From assembly GCA_020465985.1 (NCBI GenBank), contig JAANYP010002342.1, forward strand, positions 62,001 to 126,000: a stretch of 64,000 nucleotides of DNA, given 5' to 3'. How positions within the stretch are numbered: position 1 is the first letter of the stretch; each line of letters opens with the position of its first letter. A program made the translations under genes and the position numbers. Positions 31,038 to 42,625 of the stretch are shown here, in pieces. A model generated the notes under the pieces. The model made no database searches. It worked only from the letters and a program-made list of their open reading frames with translations, and was not told the origin of the DNA. Origin of the DNA: Centrapalus pauciflorus (lineage: Eukaryota > Streptophyta > Magnoliopsida > Asterales > Asteraceae).

Positions 31038-31800
31038 TCTGACCTTTTTTTGTAGATGGAATCTTCAATGAGTGGAAACAAGCAACCTTACTAAGCTAAG
31101 AAAGGTTGTAGTGAGAACCTGATCTCCAGAAGCTCATTGGCAAGGTTCGACTTGACCGGAGCGGATCGCAACTCAAGCACAACTAGAGTTTAAAAAGAGG
31201 CTGGCCCAACTTAAATGAGACATGTTAGCTTCTTTATGTTCTAACATTCGTGCCAATACATTATCCTCATTCTATTCAGGATTGTAATCCCTAATAAAAA
31301 AATATAGCTCCATGAGCAACTTATCTAAGGAGCGAGCTAAATACCAGCTTGCACTAATGGCTTCTTGGTGGCATAACGAAAATGCATTGGATGGATGCCC
31401 GGGCATTGAGAAGGAAGGACGCTTTCAGAGGCGAAAGGCCATGGGGAGACGTCGATCCCACCAACGCTTTCTTACTTATCTTATGAGCAAAAAGGGTTCT
31501 AAATAATCAGCCCTTTGAATCTACGACCGATTGTCAAAAAATATCCCACTACGGGGTAAGAAGCAAGGAAGGAGTGCCACTTTCAAAAATTATTTTTTAG
31601 TTCAATCACCCGCCGAAGCGAATCCTTCGAAATAGCCAAGCCAGTAAGTAGAAGGGCAAGATGACCACAGGGAAAGGCATTAGCAGAAGGAAAGTAGTCC
31701 AACTCAATGTCGTCACCACCTTCTTTTGTCCGATCCTTCTCCTTTTGAATGATCGTCATGCTTCTCTTGAGATCGAGATCAGCTTCCCAAGTCAGAACTA

Positions 31801-31846
31801 GAAAGAATAGTAAATAGCACCACTGATAGACTTCATATGAGAAAAT
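31801..31846 (+). repeat. 46-bp repeat in the organellar block, copy 1
   Basis: Identical to 34206-34251 except one base (CACCA versus CACCG). Begins GAAAGAATAGTAAATAGCAC. Short dispersed repeats of this kind are common in plant mitochondrial genomes. Confidence 0.85.
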
Positions 31847-34205
31847 CTAATTGAATGCAGTTACTCATAAGAATGGTAAGAGGGTGGCACATCAATTAGC
31901 TAAACATCCCCCTCCAGTTACTTTCATTTTAGATCCTATTAATTTAAGGCTTTGCCTTTCAAATAAAAAAAAAGAAAAAAAGAAAGAACAAATTCGAACG
32001 TTCCCTCTTTTAAGTAGAGAGATGTTCCCGCGGCGAAGAAGTGGAATGATCATCAGAAGGAGGTCCTGCTAACATCCTATCGCCTGCCTGCCACTACGCT
32101 TGCTGCCAAGCCATCTCCGACTCCTTGAACGAGGGGATGAAAGAGCATGAACTAATCTCTAAACCGATGGACTTCTCTGAGAAATGAGATTGGTTAGCTG
32201 CTCCCTCACAATATCGGTTCATTGACCGCCAACCATAGTAGACCGCAATCAAAGCTTTCGTCCTTGGCCGCTCCTTCAACTGATTTCATTCATTCATAAA
32301 CTCGCTTGAACGTGCCATCAAGAGCTCCTAACCCAAGACGACAAGGCGGTAACAGAACTACGGCAACTCCGGAACGCATCATGCGGTTTGTTTCAACGCA
32401 TGGGTTATGGTCTAGGAGAACTCATGCGACTATTGGATCAAGGAGCTTCTCAGCGTGCAAGAACGCGGCTTTTAAGACGCACTGAAGGGGGTCAGGCTCC
32501 CGGTGGAGCAGAGGATACGGTTAGGATAACGAACTTCAAACGCGGAGACCGAGTATCCGGCGAGCGAGTGGTTAGTGGCCAATAGCGCCCTAGTTGATGG
32601 CATTCCTCTCTGCGGCTGGCACTCGAGGAACCACGGGGCACCTTTTCCCTAGGGTAAATTAGCCTTATAGATAGACAGTTTTAGGGTCTTAAGACAAGGC
32701 CTAAGCTCAATCTGAAGAAAAATAGAACCAGATACATTCTTAAAGGAATGCGCTTTGGGTTACACAATATAAAATAAAAAAAATATAAATTCGGCCCTCA
32801 GCTTCCGTCGGGTCCCTTTCGTTCCTGGTCGTTTGGCTTGCTCTATTGAGGGTGCGGGGAAGCGGCTGAGACTTTGTTCACCCGGTTCATCATGCACAAT
32901 CAAAGCAAAACGAACATGACTACATACGGTCGCGTTTCCGATAAATCACTATAATCCCCACTAAAAAAAGGCTTTGTTAAGAAGTTTCTTTCTTTGCGCC
33001 TTTAAACCTGAAGGAGTTATGTCCTCCAACTCGCTGTCCGCTCCCCTTCACTATCATATTTCTAAAAATGAAATAAGACGTGTTCACTCTGTAAGAGCCC
33101 TTGTTCTTAGTCTTAATGCGCGAAAACAATAAGAAATTAGCTCAAGGAGTACTAAAAAAGGTGCTATCTCTAATTCGTGAATTTCTAATGCTCGTCGTGT
33201 TCCGCATGCTGGATCCTCTACTATTCTATGTTCTTCCCGAAAGCCCGGGTTTCAGATTAGCGTAAGAGATCAGTGAACCCCTCCGACTTGGCTTCTCTAA
33301 TCCAAATCCTATTCGGGGTCTTAAGAGCAAGCAGGCCAGGAGGGACAAAAAGGCACTGATCGTACTGGGATTTCGAGAGGCACTAAGGTGTTGGCTAGCA
33401 TAAAGCTACCTCTCCAATGGAAAAAATGGATTGACCAACCCACCTCTTAAATATCCTGCATCTAGAAAGGTCTTATTTGATACAGAAAGACTTTCAGGCA
33501 GAACTTGGGCTAGACTTTGGTTGGGCAATGGTAAGCTGATTCGTTTCTGGGAAGTGACTTTGTACAAAAGTACATTGTACCATCAGTCAATCAAATTTAT
33601 CCTAACGACCCAGATTCCACACTATGCTCTGGTCTGGGGAGAGGGCCTTTTTATACTGGCTGAGACGGGCCTAGCGTGCCTTATAACCCATATTTAACTA
33701 CTTTTAGTCATCTATACAAAGACATGAAATGCTAGAAAGATGGAATCTATGAATGAGCTCTTTCGTCTAAGCCTAGAACTATGCAAGAGCAAGGAATGTA
33801 CTTTAAGTGAGTGAAAAGCTACAATTGCTTTAGCTGGAGCTACAGTCAGAATTGGAAAGATATTAAGTTCGTTGATCCTTAACGAGGCAACCGGAGGAGG
33901 GAGAAAGGAGAAAAGGGGTGGCAAGCAACTCGAAAGATCACAAGGTGCTGAAGTGGCAGGATAGGGGGGTCTGTAGGTTTTTGTGATTACGCTACGAACC
34001 AAAGCAACCTTGTGCTCACCATTTTGGAATAAAAGAAAAGGGATAGGTGGGACTTTAGCTCTCTAGGCCTTTGAGCTTGAAATATATTAGGGTTACAGAC
34101 TCCGTTGGCTTTCGCAAGGAAGCATCTCGAAAGTTCTGCAATTTATGGTTGATGCCTCACTCGAGCTCTATCCCATACCCTACTCGATGCAAGGAAGAAG
34201 TCAAT

Positions 34206-34251
34206 GAAAGAATAGTAAATAGCACCGCTGATAGACTTCATATGAGAAAAT
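34206..34251 (+). repeat. 46-bp repeat in the organellar block, copy 2
   Basis: Direct repeat of 31801-31846 with one mismatch, 2.4 kb downstream. Flanking sequences differ. Confidence 0.85.
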
Positions 34252-35301
34252 GGGATGATTCCTAAGGCAGTGTAGCTTTGTCAGGGTGATTTCGAGGGTG
34301 GGCCATGGATATCATCGGAAAGATCTATTTGCGTGAAGCATTTGTTTGCTTTTCCACTGCTATCTATGCTACCTTTAGAGGTATGGCTACTTTCCCGGTT
34401 CCTGCTGAATGAAACTCCTTTCCGCCTGCTAGAGTGAGGAACCGCCGAGCAGCTCTCCCTATGAGTATAGTATAGCTCGAGACATTAAGTGTTTGATTGG
34501 GTCACATCTCTGGTCCCTCTCCCATTGGGCGAGAGCTTTCAAGAACTATTGACTGTAAACGATAGCAGTTACAGTCACTCAATGGATATGCTCGCCTTTG
34601 GAATGAAGATGGATCCTTGAGTCCGGCTTAGCTTCAGGTACGAGTCAAGAACAGAAGAAGGGGACCGCCACAATCAAGAAGCTAGCTAAAAGCTGTTGTT
34701 TAGATGACTTTATGTTATGAAAGAACCCAGAAAAAAAGTAATTATTGGAACTCACTATCCAAATGAAAGACGATCGATTATCTACCCAAGAAGATAGAGG
34801 GTCCCACATACGAGAAAAGGTCGTGGACGTTACCGCTCATACAGCTCCCAGCCTCTAATTCATGCCATGAATTGTTAAGTCCTTCTATAATAGCTATTGG
34901 CCCGCTTTCTTGGATCAATTCCATCACTGATTTAAGGAAGAAAAGGGCCAACTGGAGCAATGACAGAAGACTTTAGGGACCAAAGGCTTGTTCAAATTAT
35001 GGGAAATGTTAATGCGAACTCAAAGAATGGAGAGGGGAGATACTGAATGGAAGCACAACCGATAGATAGACTAGAAATGGTATGCTGGTTAACTCAAGAC
35101 AGTTTATAGGTGGCTGTCTCGCTGTCTACTGGAGCTCGGATCCGACTCAAAGTGGGTTCGTGTGTATGCGCCCTGCCCAGAGCTAGCCTGAAAGAAAGTT
35201 CAATAAAAATGATTGACACGTCATAGTCAACAAGGTTGAAACTTCCAGGAAAAACTTCGAATTGGGAGGGCGATCCTTAGGTGAAGGCTCGAATAGCTTA
35301 G

Positions 35302-35397
35302 TTGTTATTAATTTCCTGGCGTGGATATTGGCAGGAATTGATTGAAACTTTAGCATTGGCTCATGAACGCACACCTTTGGCCAATTTGAGTCGTTGG
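35302..35397 (+). pseudogene. psaB: Fragment of plastid psaB
   Basis: Encodes LLISWRGYWQELIETLALAH followed by ERTPLANLSRW, which matches the conserved region near the C-terminus of photosystem I P700 apoprotein A2, with two apparent substitutions (Trp to Leu, Ile to Ser). The match stops abruptly and the frame runs on into an unrelated sequence (up to 35547). PsaB is normally a plastid membrane protein, so this roughly 95-bp piece is a relic, most simply a plastid fragment already present in the mitochondrial DNA that was later inserted here. Confidence 0.8.
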
Positions 35398-35974
35398 CTC
35401 GAACTTTTTGCTAGCTTTGAAACATGGGCCGGACATTACCACCGGGCTCAAAGGATCACATTCTCCGTTATCGGATTGGCTCGTGCTGGAAATGGGTTCT
35501 TCCCTCTCATTTCCTTCCAGGTTCGCTTTGAACTTGGGGTGGATTAACCCACAATTTCAATTTATCTTTCTAAATTCTAATTCTTTTAAATTTTTTTGCT
35601 GAGAGTTCTGCTCTGATGGAGGTGCATATTCATATTCTCCACTCGGGAAATGGGCAAGCAGATCAACTAAGGCTTTACTTTTAATTGCCATCGGGCGGGG
35701 AAGCTTTCAATATTATGATGAAAGAGACTATCGGAGAAGGTCCCACTCTGCTTGCGTCCGCTAGCTGACGACGTGTGTAACGCATGCTCTTGTTCCGCGG
35801 TTGGTGTTATATATAGAAGTTCTTGGTTGAGAGTATCGGGTCTTCAATTAGGGCTGATCTCCTCAACGCATCCGCTGTTCAATCATCACGGTGAATCGGG
35901 CGAAAACTTGAACTACGTACATACAGACTTTTAGAAAAAGGTAAAGCCAACAGACATATAAAAACTGGTGCTAT

Positions 35975-36493
35975 TGTTTGATATATATGTTTGATTATGT
36001 ATGTTTGATATTTATTGATTGTATGTTTGAACTTAGGGTAACGTATTACAATAAGTTCAAACATAAAGCTCAAAGATAAATTCAAACATAAGATAAAACA
36101 TAAGTTCAAACATAAGTTTGAAAGATAGGGTTCGAATTTAAGGTAGGTTCGAATTTGTCTAAGAGGACAAGTTCGAATAGGCCTTGGGCCAAGATCAAAT
36201 TTGTCCTAGACAAAGTCGAACATGTCAGTATAATTAAGGGTTAATTCGATTAATTATTAGACTTTTGCAGAATTTGTCAGACGATTAGCAGAAGGCGATC
36301 TCGAACTTGATTGCAATCAGAGAGTTTCGTGAGGAGAGAATCATCGTGTTGGGGCGTTCTAAGTTGTTCGTCTATCACCGTGGTAGTCTCCGTGTTTCGG
36401 TGTGCGTGATATATTCATCAAGCAACTAACGACGATTCCGCACTCGTTGGAAGGTGTCGCGTCAAGATAGATACGTAGTCAGCAGACCTTACA
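35975..36493 (+). repeat. 3' LTR of element A, second part
   Basis: Resumes at TGTTTGATATATATG, equivalent to 6784 in the 5' LTR, and ends CCTTACA at 36493. It is followed by CCTAC, the target duplication of A. Confidence 0.92.
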
Positions 36494-38210
36494 CCTACGG
36501 TTCTCTCTACTTCAAAGAAATGAAGAACATTAAAATCGTGAAATTTGAGCTGAAAATCTGGAATTAAGCTGTCATTGAGGAACTATTAACACTGCAAACA
36601 ACCATTCAAGGTAAAGAATTCTTAAAATTTCAATTCTTGAACGTTTATAGTTCGGTTTTGATGAACACTGAATCAGAGATTCTGATTTATGATGTTAATG
36701 CATGTTGTATTTTCTTTTGGATTAGTTTGAATCGAGTACTAGGGAAGTTGTATGCTAAATTTCAGCTTCTAATTCAACCTATAAGTATGATTTCTGAAAT
36801 TGTCTATTTGTTTTAGTGTGTGTTCGACGGGTTGCATAAAAATGGCAAAATAGGGAGTGATTTGGTACAAAATAGGAAATAATCGATGTTAAAAGTGTTA
36901 AAAATGAGTATATTTAAGTTGGTATTAATTGTTTCATATATTGGATAAGTACAAAAATGATTGAACCAAATCTTGAAAATATTAAAACTGCACAAGTATG
37001 AAATTCGGATCAGAAGAACACGTCTCGGATCATTCGAATTTCGGATGAAGTGCATCTCGAATGGAATTTCGGATGGAAATACTTGAAAAGTTATAAGTTA
37101 AACAAAAAATTCGGATGAGTATTGCATCCGAATTTGGGATCATATAGCCATCCGAATTTCGGGATGAACAGTACAAAGAAAATTTTCTAAGGATAGACTT
37201 CGGATCATCCGAATTCGAGTGGTGTCCGAATTCGGGCGAGATCCGAATTTCGGGTCAACTTTTGTAAAACTTATAAAATTAAGTTTTATGAAATAATCAG
37301 ATATTGACAGTGATGTTTTGCTACACTGACTTAACAGGTCCGTTGTGGTGTTGTTTAACCCACAGTGGGTTACTTTGTGATTCCGGTTGAAATCCTGAGG
37401 AGAAATAATATAAATTGACGTTTAATTAAACACACCCACTATGAGTACCTAGGATTATATATGTCTGCATTTATTTATTGTCAGTTGTGTTCATTGAGGC
37501 CTGTTGTTTCACTTTCATTTGACAATCTACTGAGTTGCTTAATTGTTGATGCACATTGTTGCTTGTTGCATGTACGTTTCTTGTTCTGCATCTTCTGTTT
37601 GGCTTACGAGCCATGATCGGTAATTCGATGCTACCGAGCTATATGACCTGGAGCTGATCCCTCTGAGGTCCTGATGGGCAGGTATAGCATCCCCGATGGT
37701 AATGTCTGCCTCAATTGAATGTTTAATTTCGTGTAATGGCACGATGGAGCTGCGGCGCGTTTCCGTACTTCGTGTGCGAAGAGGGTATACGGTGTGTGTT
37801 GTCGGTGTTACCCTTGTGTGCTGCATAAATATTTGCTGAATGTATGATCTCTATACTCACTAAGCTTTGCTTACCCCCTAGTTTCTCACTTTTTACAGGA
37901 AAAGGAAAATCCGCTGTCGGACCTTCTAGTTAGGTCGTTTGTGAAGTTTTGGAAGATTTGCTACCACTCAATCGGTAACTGAATTATGGGACCAACGTTG
38001 TAATATTTTTGGGATGTTGTAAGAATGTATTGAGTATGTAGACTTAGTCTGGAACCTTATAGCACCGTAGGGTGTTTAATACCTGTATTTTATTTATGTA
38101 CTTTATTGCTTCCGCACTGTATTAAGTATTCAGATCATTATTGTATGTTAATGTGTTGTGTTTAATACTGGGTGTATTGTAATGGTGGTTATTGTGGCAA
38201 GGGTGTCACA
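36494..38210 (+). repeat. Ty3/gypsy 3' LTR, second part
   Basis: Continuation of the LTR begun at 6354, after element A. It has features of long Tekay-type LTRs: TACTCACTAAGCTTTGCTTACC at about 37853-37874 and a GGGTGTCACA end (38201-38210). Total LTR length without A is about 2.05 kb. From 36999 to 37255 it carries a cluster of TTCGGAT and ATCCGAA motifs like those in the leader of element C. Confidence 0.72.
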
Positions 38211-40024
38211 CTTTTTAAGTGTTTACATCCTAAATAAAAACCCTAACAAATTTAGTCTTATAGCAAATTAGTAGTTAAATAGTCAATTTAATTCCCTATC
38301 ATCCGTTGACCTGATGTCTACTGAGTGATGACCATATCGTTGATTAAGAGACGAAGAATGAAGAGTTGAAGAGACGAAACCCTAGCCGACAGAGCATCAC
38401 CGACGAGAGCCGACCAGTCCAGAGCATCAGCATTCAAAGCTGACCATTCCAGAGCATCATCGTCCTCGTCGGCGCCGCCTCACTGGTCCAGATCGCCTCG
38501 CCAAATTAACAGCCGACCAATCCTTTGTTTGTAATCCTAATTCCTAACTTCATGTCTATTTCTACTAATTTGGTTTGCAAATCTGATTTGCTAGAGTTTT
38601 AAATTTCAACCAGAATAAGAAATGACATTATCATATAAATTTGTTCTGTATGAAAATTAATGGTTTGCTAGATTTTCTTGGAGGTGAATCAAAGAATGGT
38701 CTGCAAATCTGATTTGCTAGATTTTTAGATTTTAATTCTAAATTTGATATGAAATTTTCTTATTTTGCTAGATTTATACACAAATATTTCAACTTGCTAG
38801 TTTATATTACCCTTTTTGCTAGATTTATAGATAAATATTGATATTTATTCTGCTAGCTTATGTTCTGATTCTGATTACTAATCTAATTTAATGACTTATA
38901 TATTGTTGATTTTTTGTGTCTTAGAACACCAGCTTCAAATGTACCAACTCATACCGTTGAAGAAACAATAGAGTCGAGTGCAAAATCCTCCAAATAAAAG
39001 GCAAAAAAGTATTGTTTGGCAACATTTTACAATGACAACGATGGATGGAAAAACTAAGGCAAAATGTAACCGTTGCAATGCTTTTCTTGGAGGTGAATCA
39101 AAGAATGACACAAAACATTTTCTTGCTCTTATAAACTCTTGCGAAGCTCGAAACCAACCAGATATTAGACAAAAGATTTTGGCAAGCAACAAAATCAAGA
39201 CTTATCAACTTTTGTGTTTAGCGAAAAAGATGGAAGGAATGCGCTTGCTAGAGTGGTTATTCTACATGAGTATCCTCTTTCAATTGTTGATCATATAGGG
39301 TTTAAGGACTTTACAATAACTATTCAGCCTCTTTTCAAATGTGCTTTTTACAACACAATACATATATTGGCTATTCATGTTTCCATTGTTGCTATAGAAT
39401 CTGTGTTTAGTGCTAGTGGAAGGTTGATAAGTCCACATTGAAGCCGACTTCATCCGAATACAATTGAAGCTTTAGTGTGTGCACAAAGTTGGTTGTGGGA
39501 ACTTGTTAACAAAGATAACAATATACATGTGTTTTTTATTTTTACATTTATTATAATTCATTTAACTATGTATATTTTGTTTATTTTAGATAAAGGTTTT
39601 CATTTATAACGGATAACAATGCAACCATTTTCTACGATTGTGAGCCGGATGTTGAAGGTAATTACGGAACCTTTTTTTATGATGATAGTTGAATTAAAAT
39701 TCTCATTTTTAGACTAATGAGTTTCATATTGTCGCTTAACACATCAATTGTGTGTATAGGTGCATAGAAACTTGTTGGTGCAAGATTTGTGTCTCACGAA
39801 GTGCCAGTAACAATTCACAATGGTAACATCGAGTTATCCCTTCACCCGTCATCAACTAATCACTTTTTAGTTATCCTCATTTTAGACTATCATTTTTCAA
39901 TTATAAGGTGTTGTAAACTTTAAATGCTCAACTATAAAGACTATGTAATGCTTGGGTTGGTTTTATTGTTTGTTAGTAGTAATTTATTAATTGAAAAAAT
40001 AGCATGAAATTCATTTCTAGGTTT
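38211..40024 (+). pseudogene. hAT transposase remnant (BED finger and dimerisation domain)
   Basis: At about 38975-39120 the frame encodes a BED zinc finger (VWQHFTMTTMDGKTKAKCNR, then CNAFLGG), the DNA-binding domain of hAT transposases. At about 39200-39520 scattered frames encode FSEKDGRNALARVV and AIESVFSASGRLI, part of the C-terminal hAT dimerisation domain. The catalytic core between them is missing, so this is an internally deleted relic with further frame breaks and a stop at 39439-39441. 38211-38930 looks like 5' flanking/untranslated DNA (AT-rich, with a GC-rich block at 38390-38520). 39540-40024 shows nothing recognisable. Confidence 0.75.
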
Positions 40025-40229
40025 TTAAATTCGGGCATGTAATATCCGGCAACCCGTCAGGGATCCTCGTTCCTCATTGGGGCGGGGATGGGGAAAAAAT
40101 GTGTTACCCGTCGGGGGTCGGGGATCAGGGTCGGGATGAGGATGGGTATGTCGGGGACGGGGATGGGGATCGGGATGGGGATGGGAAAGGCGGTTCCCGA
40201 TGTCCCCCGGTCCCGTTGTCATCTCTAAC
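40025..40229 (-). mobile_element. hAT-type terminal segment, GC-rich
   Basis: Read on the minus strand it starts TAGAGATGACAACGGGACCG and continues with CCCCGACCCC-type repeats, the classic end structure of hAT elements with GGGAT/CGGGG subterminal repeats. It may be the right end of the hAT relic at 38211-40024. No matching left end was found. Confidence 0.55.
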
Positions 40230-40351
40230 AATATCGTTACGAAATTCTCATCGATGAGAATGTAAAACCATAGAAATTAACAATATTTATTACATTCATG
40301 AACAATTAATTTATGCCCAAATTATGAAATTGTAGAGTGCATTTTTCATGT
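40230..40351. other. AT-rich sequence, nothing recognised
   Basis: Short AT-rich stretch between two DNA-transposon relics. Confidence 0.5.
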
Positions 40352-40362
40352 TTGTGTTTAAG

Positions 40363-41883
40363 CAGGGCCGGTCCTAAGATTTTTAATGCCCGGGGCGACC
40401 AATAAAAAAAATTCCCCATATACATACCTAAACAAAAACACACACCAATATTTTTGGGGTTAAAAACTAGCAAGCTAGGCGGTTCATCCCCATGTCGAGA
40501 CATGGTAAATCAAAGTCAATGAAATAAGATATATAAAATAAAACAATACTCGAGCATAGAATTATAAAACCCGATCAAAATAGTGGGATTGATAAGCTGT
40601 AAGCAAGAAAAACCAACAATCCGCAACATCAAACAAAAGCAACAATCTGCAATATCAAACACCATATCAAACCAGATAGAAAGATTCCAAATATCAACTA
40701 CCATATCAAACCAGAATAACAGATTATAATGTTGTAAACCAGATTGTTTAGTTCTTTCATAATTTCTATATGACAGATTGTAAGCATAACCAATATACAT
40801 AACCATACCAAGATATATAACGCTCTCCCATAACCATAACTGTTTTCCATTCGACTTTGACTACTCACAAAATACTCAATTGCACAAAATATTAAAATCA
40901 GAATCACAGAATGTCTAATTGACAAGTTTTTATTGCTTAGTTGATCAAAATCAGATTGTAATGCTCAATGGCTATTTCACAAATTGTAATATTCAATTGC
41001 TCAAAATCAGAACGCCTATTTGACAGATTAACATATTGTAATGCTTTATTTGTTTCATAATTCACGTTTAACAACCTGTTGCAACTTGCAAGATCAGATT
41101 GTAATCACTAATCAGAATGCTCAAAATAATTTGAGCATTACAATCGCACGGATTCACAGAATGCTCACAATAATCAGAATGCTCAAAATCATATTGTAAT
41201 GAAAGATTGTACACTCAAATCAAAATGCTCAAAGCCTCAAAGTCACAGAATGCTCAAAATAATCAAAATTACAAATTCACAATCAGATATTCATGATTAC
41301 TTTAACCAAAGAAAATAAAATAATATATACATTTGAATCTTTAATTTTATTCCAATTTAATGATAATTATGTTGCATCTGTCGCCGGCTCTCCCAGACCC
41401 AGTCTCCTTTGGATTACATTTGTTGTTGAGACCAAACACACACAGATGCAACCGAGTGCTGACAGACCCTAATGAGTAATGATTGACTGATTAAAGCAAG
41501 CAATTGATTGATTAAAACAAGCAACTAATGAGTAATGATTGATTGAATAGTGAGCATAGAGCACCTTTTTGTTTTAGCGATGGATTGAAGATTGAAGCAT
41601 ATTAAGAGATGGATTGAAGGCTTGAAGGAAGTGGTAATGGATATTTCCAAGACATCCGCTAAATCCAAGCACCGAGAAGGACGTTCCATATTCGCCCAAA
41701 TCCCAATCGTTCGTCTGCTGATTATTTCCAACTTCCAAGATGTCCGCCATTCTTCCATTCTTGGTGATGCTTCACCGCTTCCGTGCTTCAACGGCAAATG
41801 GATAATCAGTGATGCCCCCTAAATTATTAACATTTTTGATATCCTAGGCCTAAGCCCAACTTGCCCATAGGCAAGGGCCGTCA
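40363..41883. mobile_element. Insertion flanked by an 11-bp direct repeat
   Basis: TTGTGTTTAAG occurs immediately before (40352-40362) and after (41884-41894) a 1.5-kb block whose ends are GC-rich and roughly complementary (CAGGGCCGGTCC at the left; GCAAGGGCCGTCA at the right). The repeat suggests an 8- to 10-bp target duplication, as for hAT or Mutator-like elements. The interior holds no ORF of note. From about 40900 to 41280 there are repeated CTCAAAATCAGA and GATTGTAATG units. Confidence 0.6.
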
Positions 41884-41894
41884 TTGTGTTTAAG

Positions 41895-42243
41895 TTGAAG
41901 GATTTATTGAGTAATTCTTCTATAGTTTTTCTTTTGTCCTATAAATTGGTCATATCATGTAATATTGAATTTAGTTCTTGTGTTGTAATACTAGTTCATG
42001 AACCCATGTATGCATGGATAACTTTTAATAAATTGTTGATTATATAAAATATATGTAAATTTAAAATTAAAACATATAAATATTAATTACTATAAAAATA
42101 CAAGAGTAGTAGTGTTGTTAGTTATAACTATTATTCATCTATCTTTTTAAACGTGGATAGTAATTACTTTTTTTTACATTATTTTAGATTTCTTATTTTA
42201 GAATTTATATGTAGTTAATCGATATAATTTAAGATTTCAGTTT
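41895..42243. other. AT-rich sequence, nothing recognised
   Basis: No ORF, repeat or RNA gene seen in about 350 bp. Confidence 0.5.
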
Positions 42244-42259
42244 TACACACACACAGATA

Positions 42260-42332
<73 letters not shown>

Positions 42333-42355
42333 ATGTATGTATGTGTGTGTGTGTG
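42244..42355. repeat. Compound (CA)n(TA)n(TG)n microsatellite
   Basis: CACACA leads into a TA run broken by ATACAT, then TGTGTG and TATGTATGTG, ending near 42354. It is nearly self-complementary as a whole. Confidence 0.9.
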
Positions 42356-42605
42356 ATTAATATCCATGGATACCATATTAGACTGGAAAATCGAAGTACT
42401 ATATTAATGAACAAGTTCATTATGACAAACTGTTAAATTTTATGCAAAAATATAATATTCATATTTTCAAAATTGCATTATAATTAATTATCTAATTCAC
42501 ATCATTTTTATATTCATTACGTTAAAAAATGTTTAAATGTTTAATTTCATGTAAAAGAGTATGTAGGTCCCGAAAGGTTTCCCAAGTATATAGCCTTAAG
42601 CTGTC

Positions 42606-42625
42606 GGGGGGGGGGGGGGGGGGGG
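42606..42625 (+). repeat. Poly-G run of 20
   Basis: Twenty consecutive G residues (C-rich on the minus strand) at the inner edge of the probable solo LTR. Its length may be an assembly artefact, but a C-rich run near LTR ends is known in some plant copia elements. Confidence 0.85.

Larger units (their letters stand above)
30925..35974. other. Mitochondrial-type DNA insertion (NUMT) of about 5 kb
   Basis: It interrupts the A 3' LTR and replaces 35 bp of it (6749-6783 in the 5' LTR). No terminal repeats and no target duplication are seen. Base composition is more balanced than the neighbours, with no transposon domains. It carries a piece of large-subunit rRNA at the left end, a piece of plastid psaB near the right end, and a 46-bp dispersed repeat, a mix typical of plant mitochondrial DNA, which takes up plastid fragments. 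Long parts (31030-35300) contain only short ORFs that I do not recognise. Insertion during repair of a double-strand break is the simplest explanation (inference). Confidence 0.75.
6698..36493 (+). mobile_element. Ty1/copia element 'A' with nested insertions
   Basis: Both ends are the same LTR: 6698-7302 on the left, and 30874-30924 plus 35975-36493 on the right. They are flanked by cctat (6693-6697) and cctac (36494-36498), a 5-bp target duplication with one later mutation. The interior holds PBS, TTCGAA-rich leader, gag, protease and integrase (7894-12420), then nested elements D and B1, and finally the A envelope-like ORF and polypurine tract. Reverse transcriptase and RNase H of A are not found, so they were deleted near the D insertion. 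A sits inside the 3' LTR of the gypsy element. Confidence 0.85.

Noticed and set aside
35302..35547. An 81-codon hybrid ORF containing the psaB fragment as a functional gene
   Set aside because: Only about 32 codons match psaB and the rest is unrelated. It starts mid-protein and has substitutions, so it is a relic.
31312..35934. Short ORFs in the organellar block (for example 31312-31506, 32388-32585, 33431-33697)
   Set aside because: No recognised domain or family. Random open frames are expected in GC-balanced mitochondrial intergenic DNA.
40516..40925. ORFs inside the 40363-41883 insertion
   Set aside because: Low-complexity, hydrophobic, repeat-derived translations with no homology that I recognise.
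42606..42625. Poly-G run as a G-quadruplex promoter element
   Set aside because: A homopolymer of 20 without separate G-tracts, in an AT-rich LTR edge. More likely a slippage-prone run.
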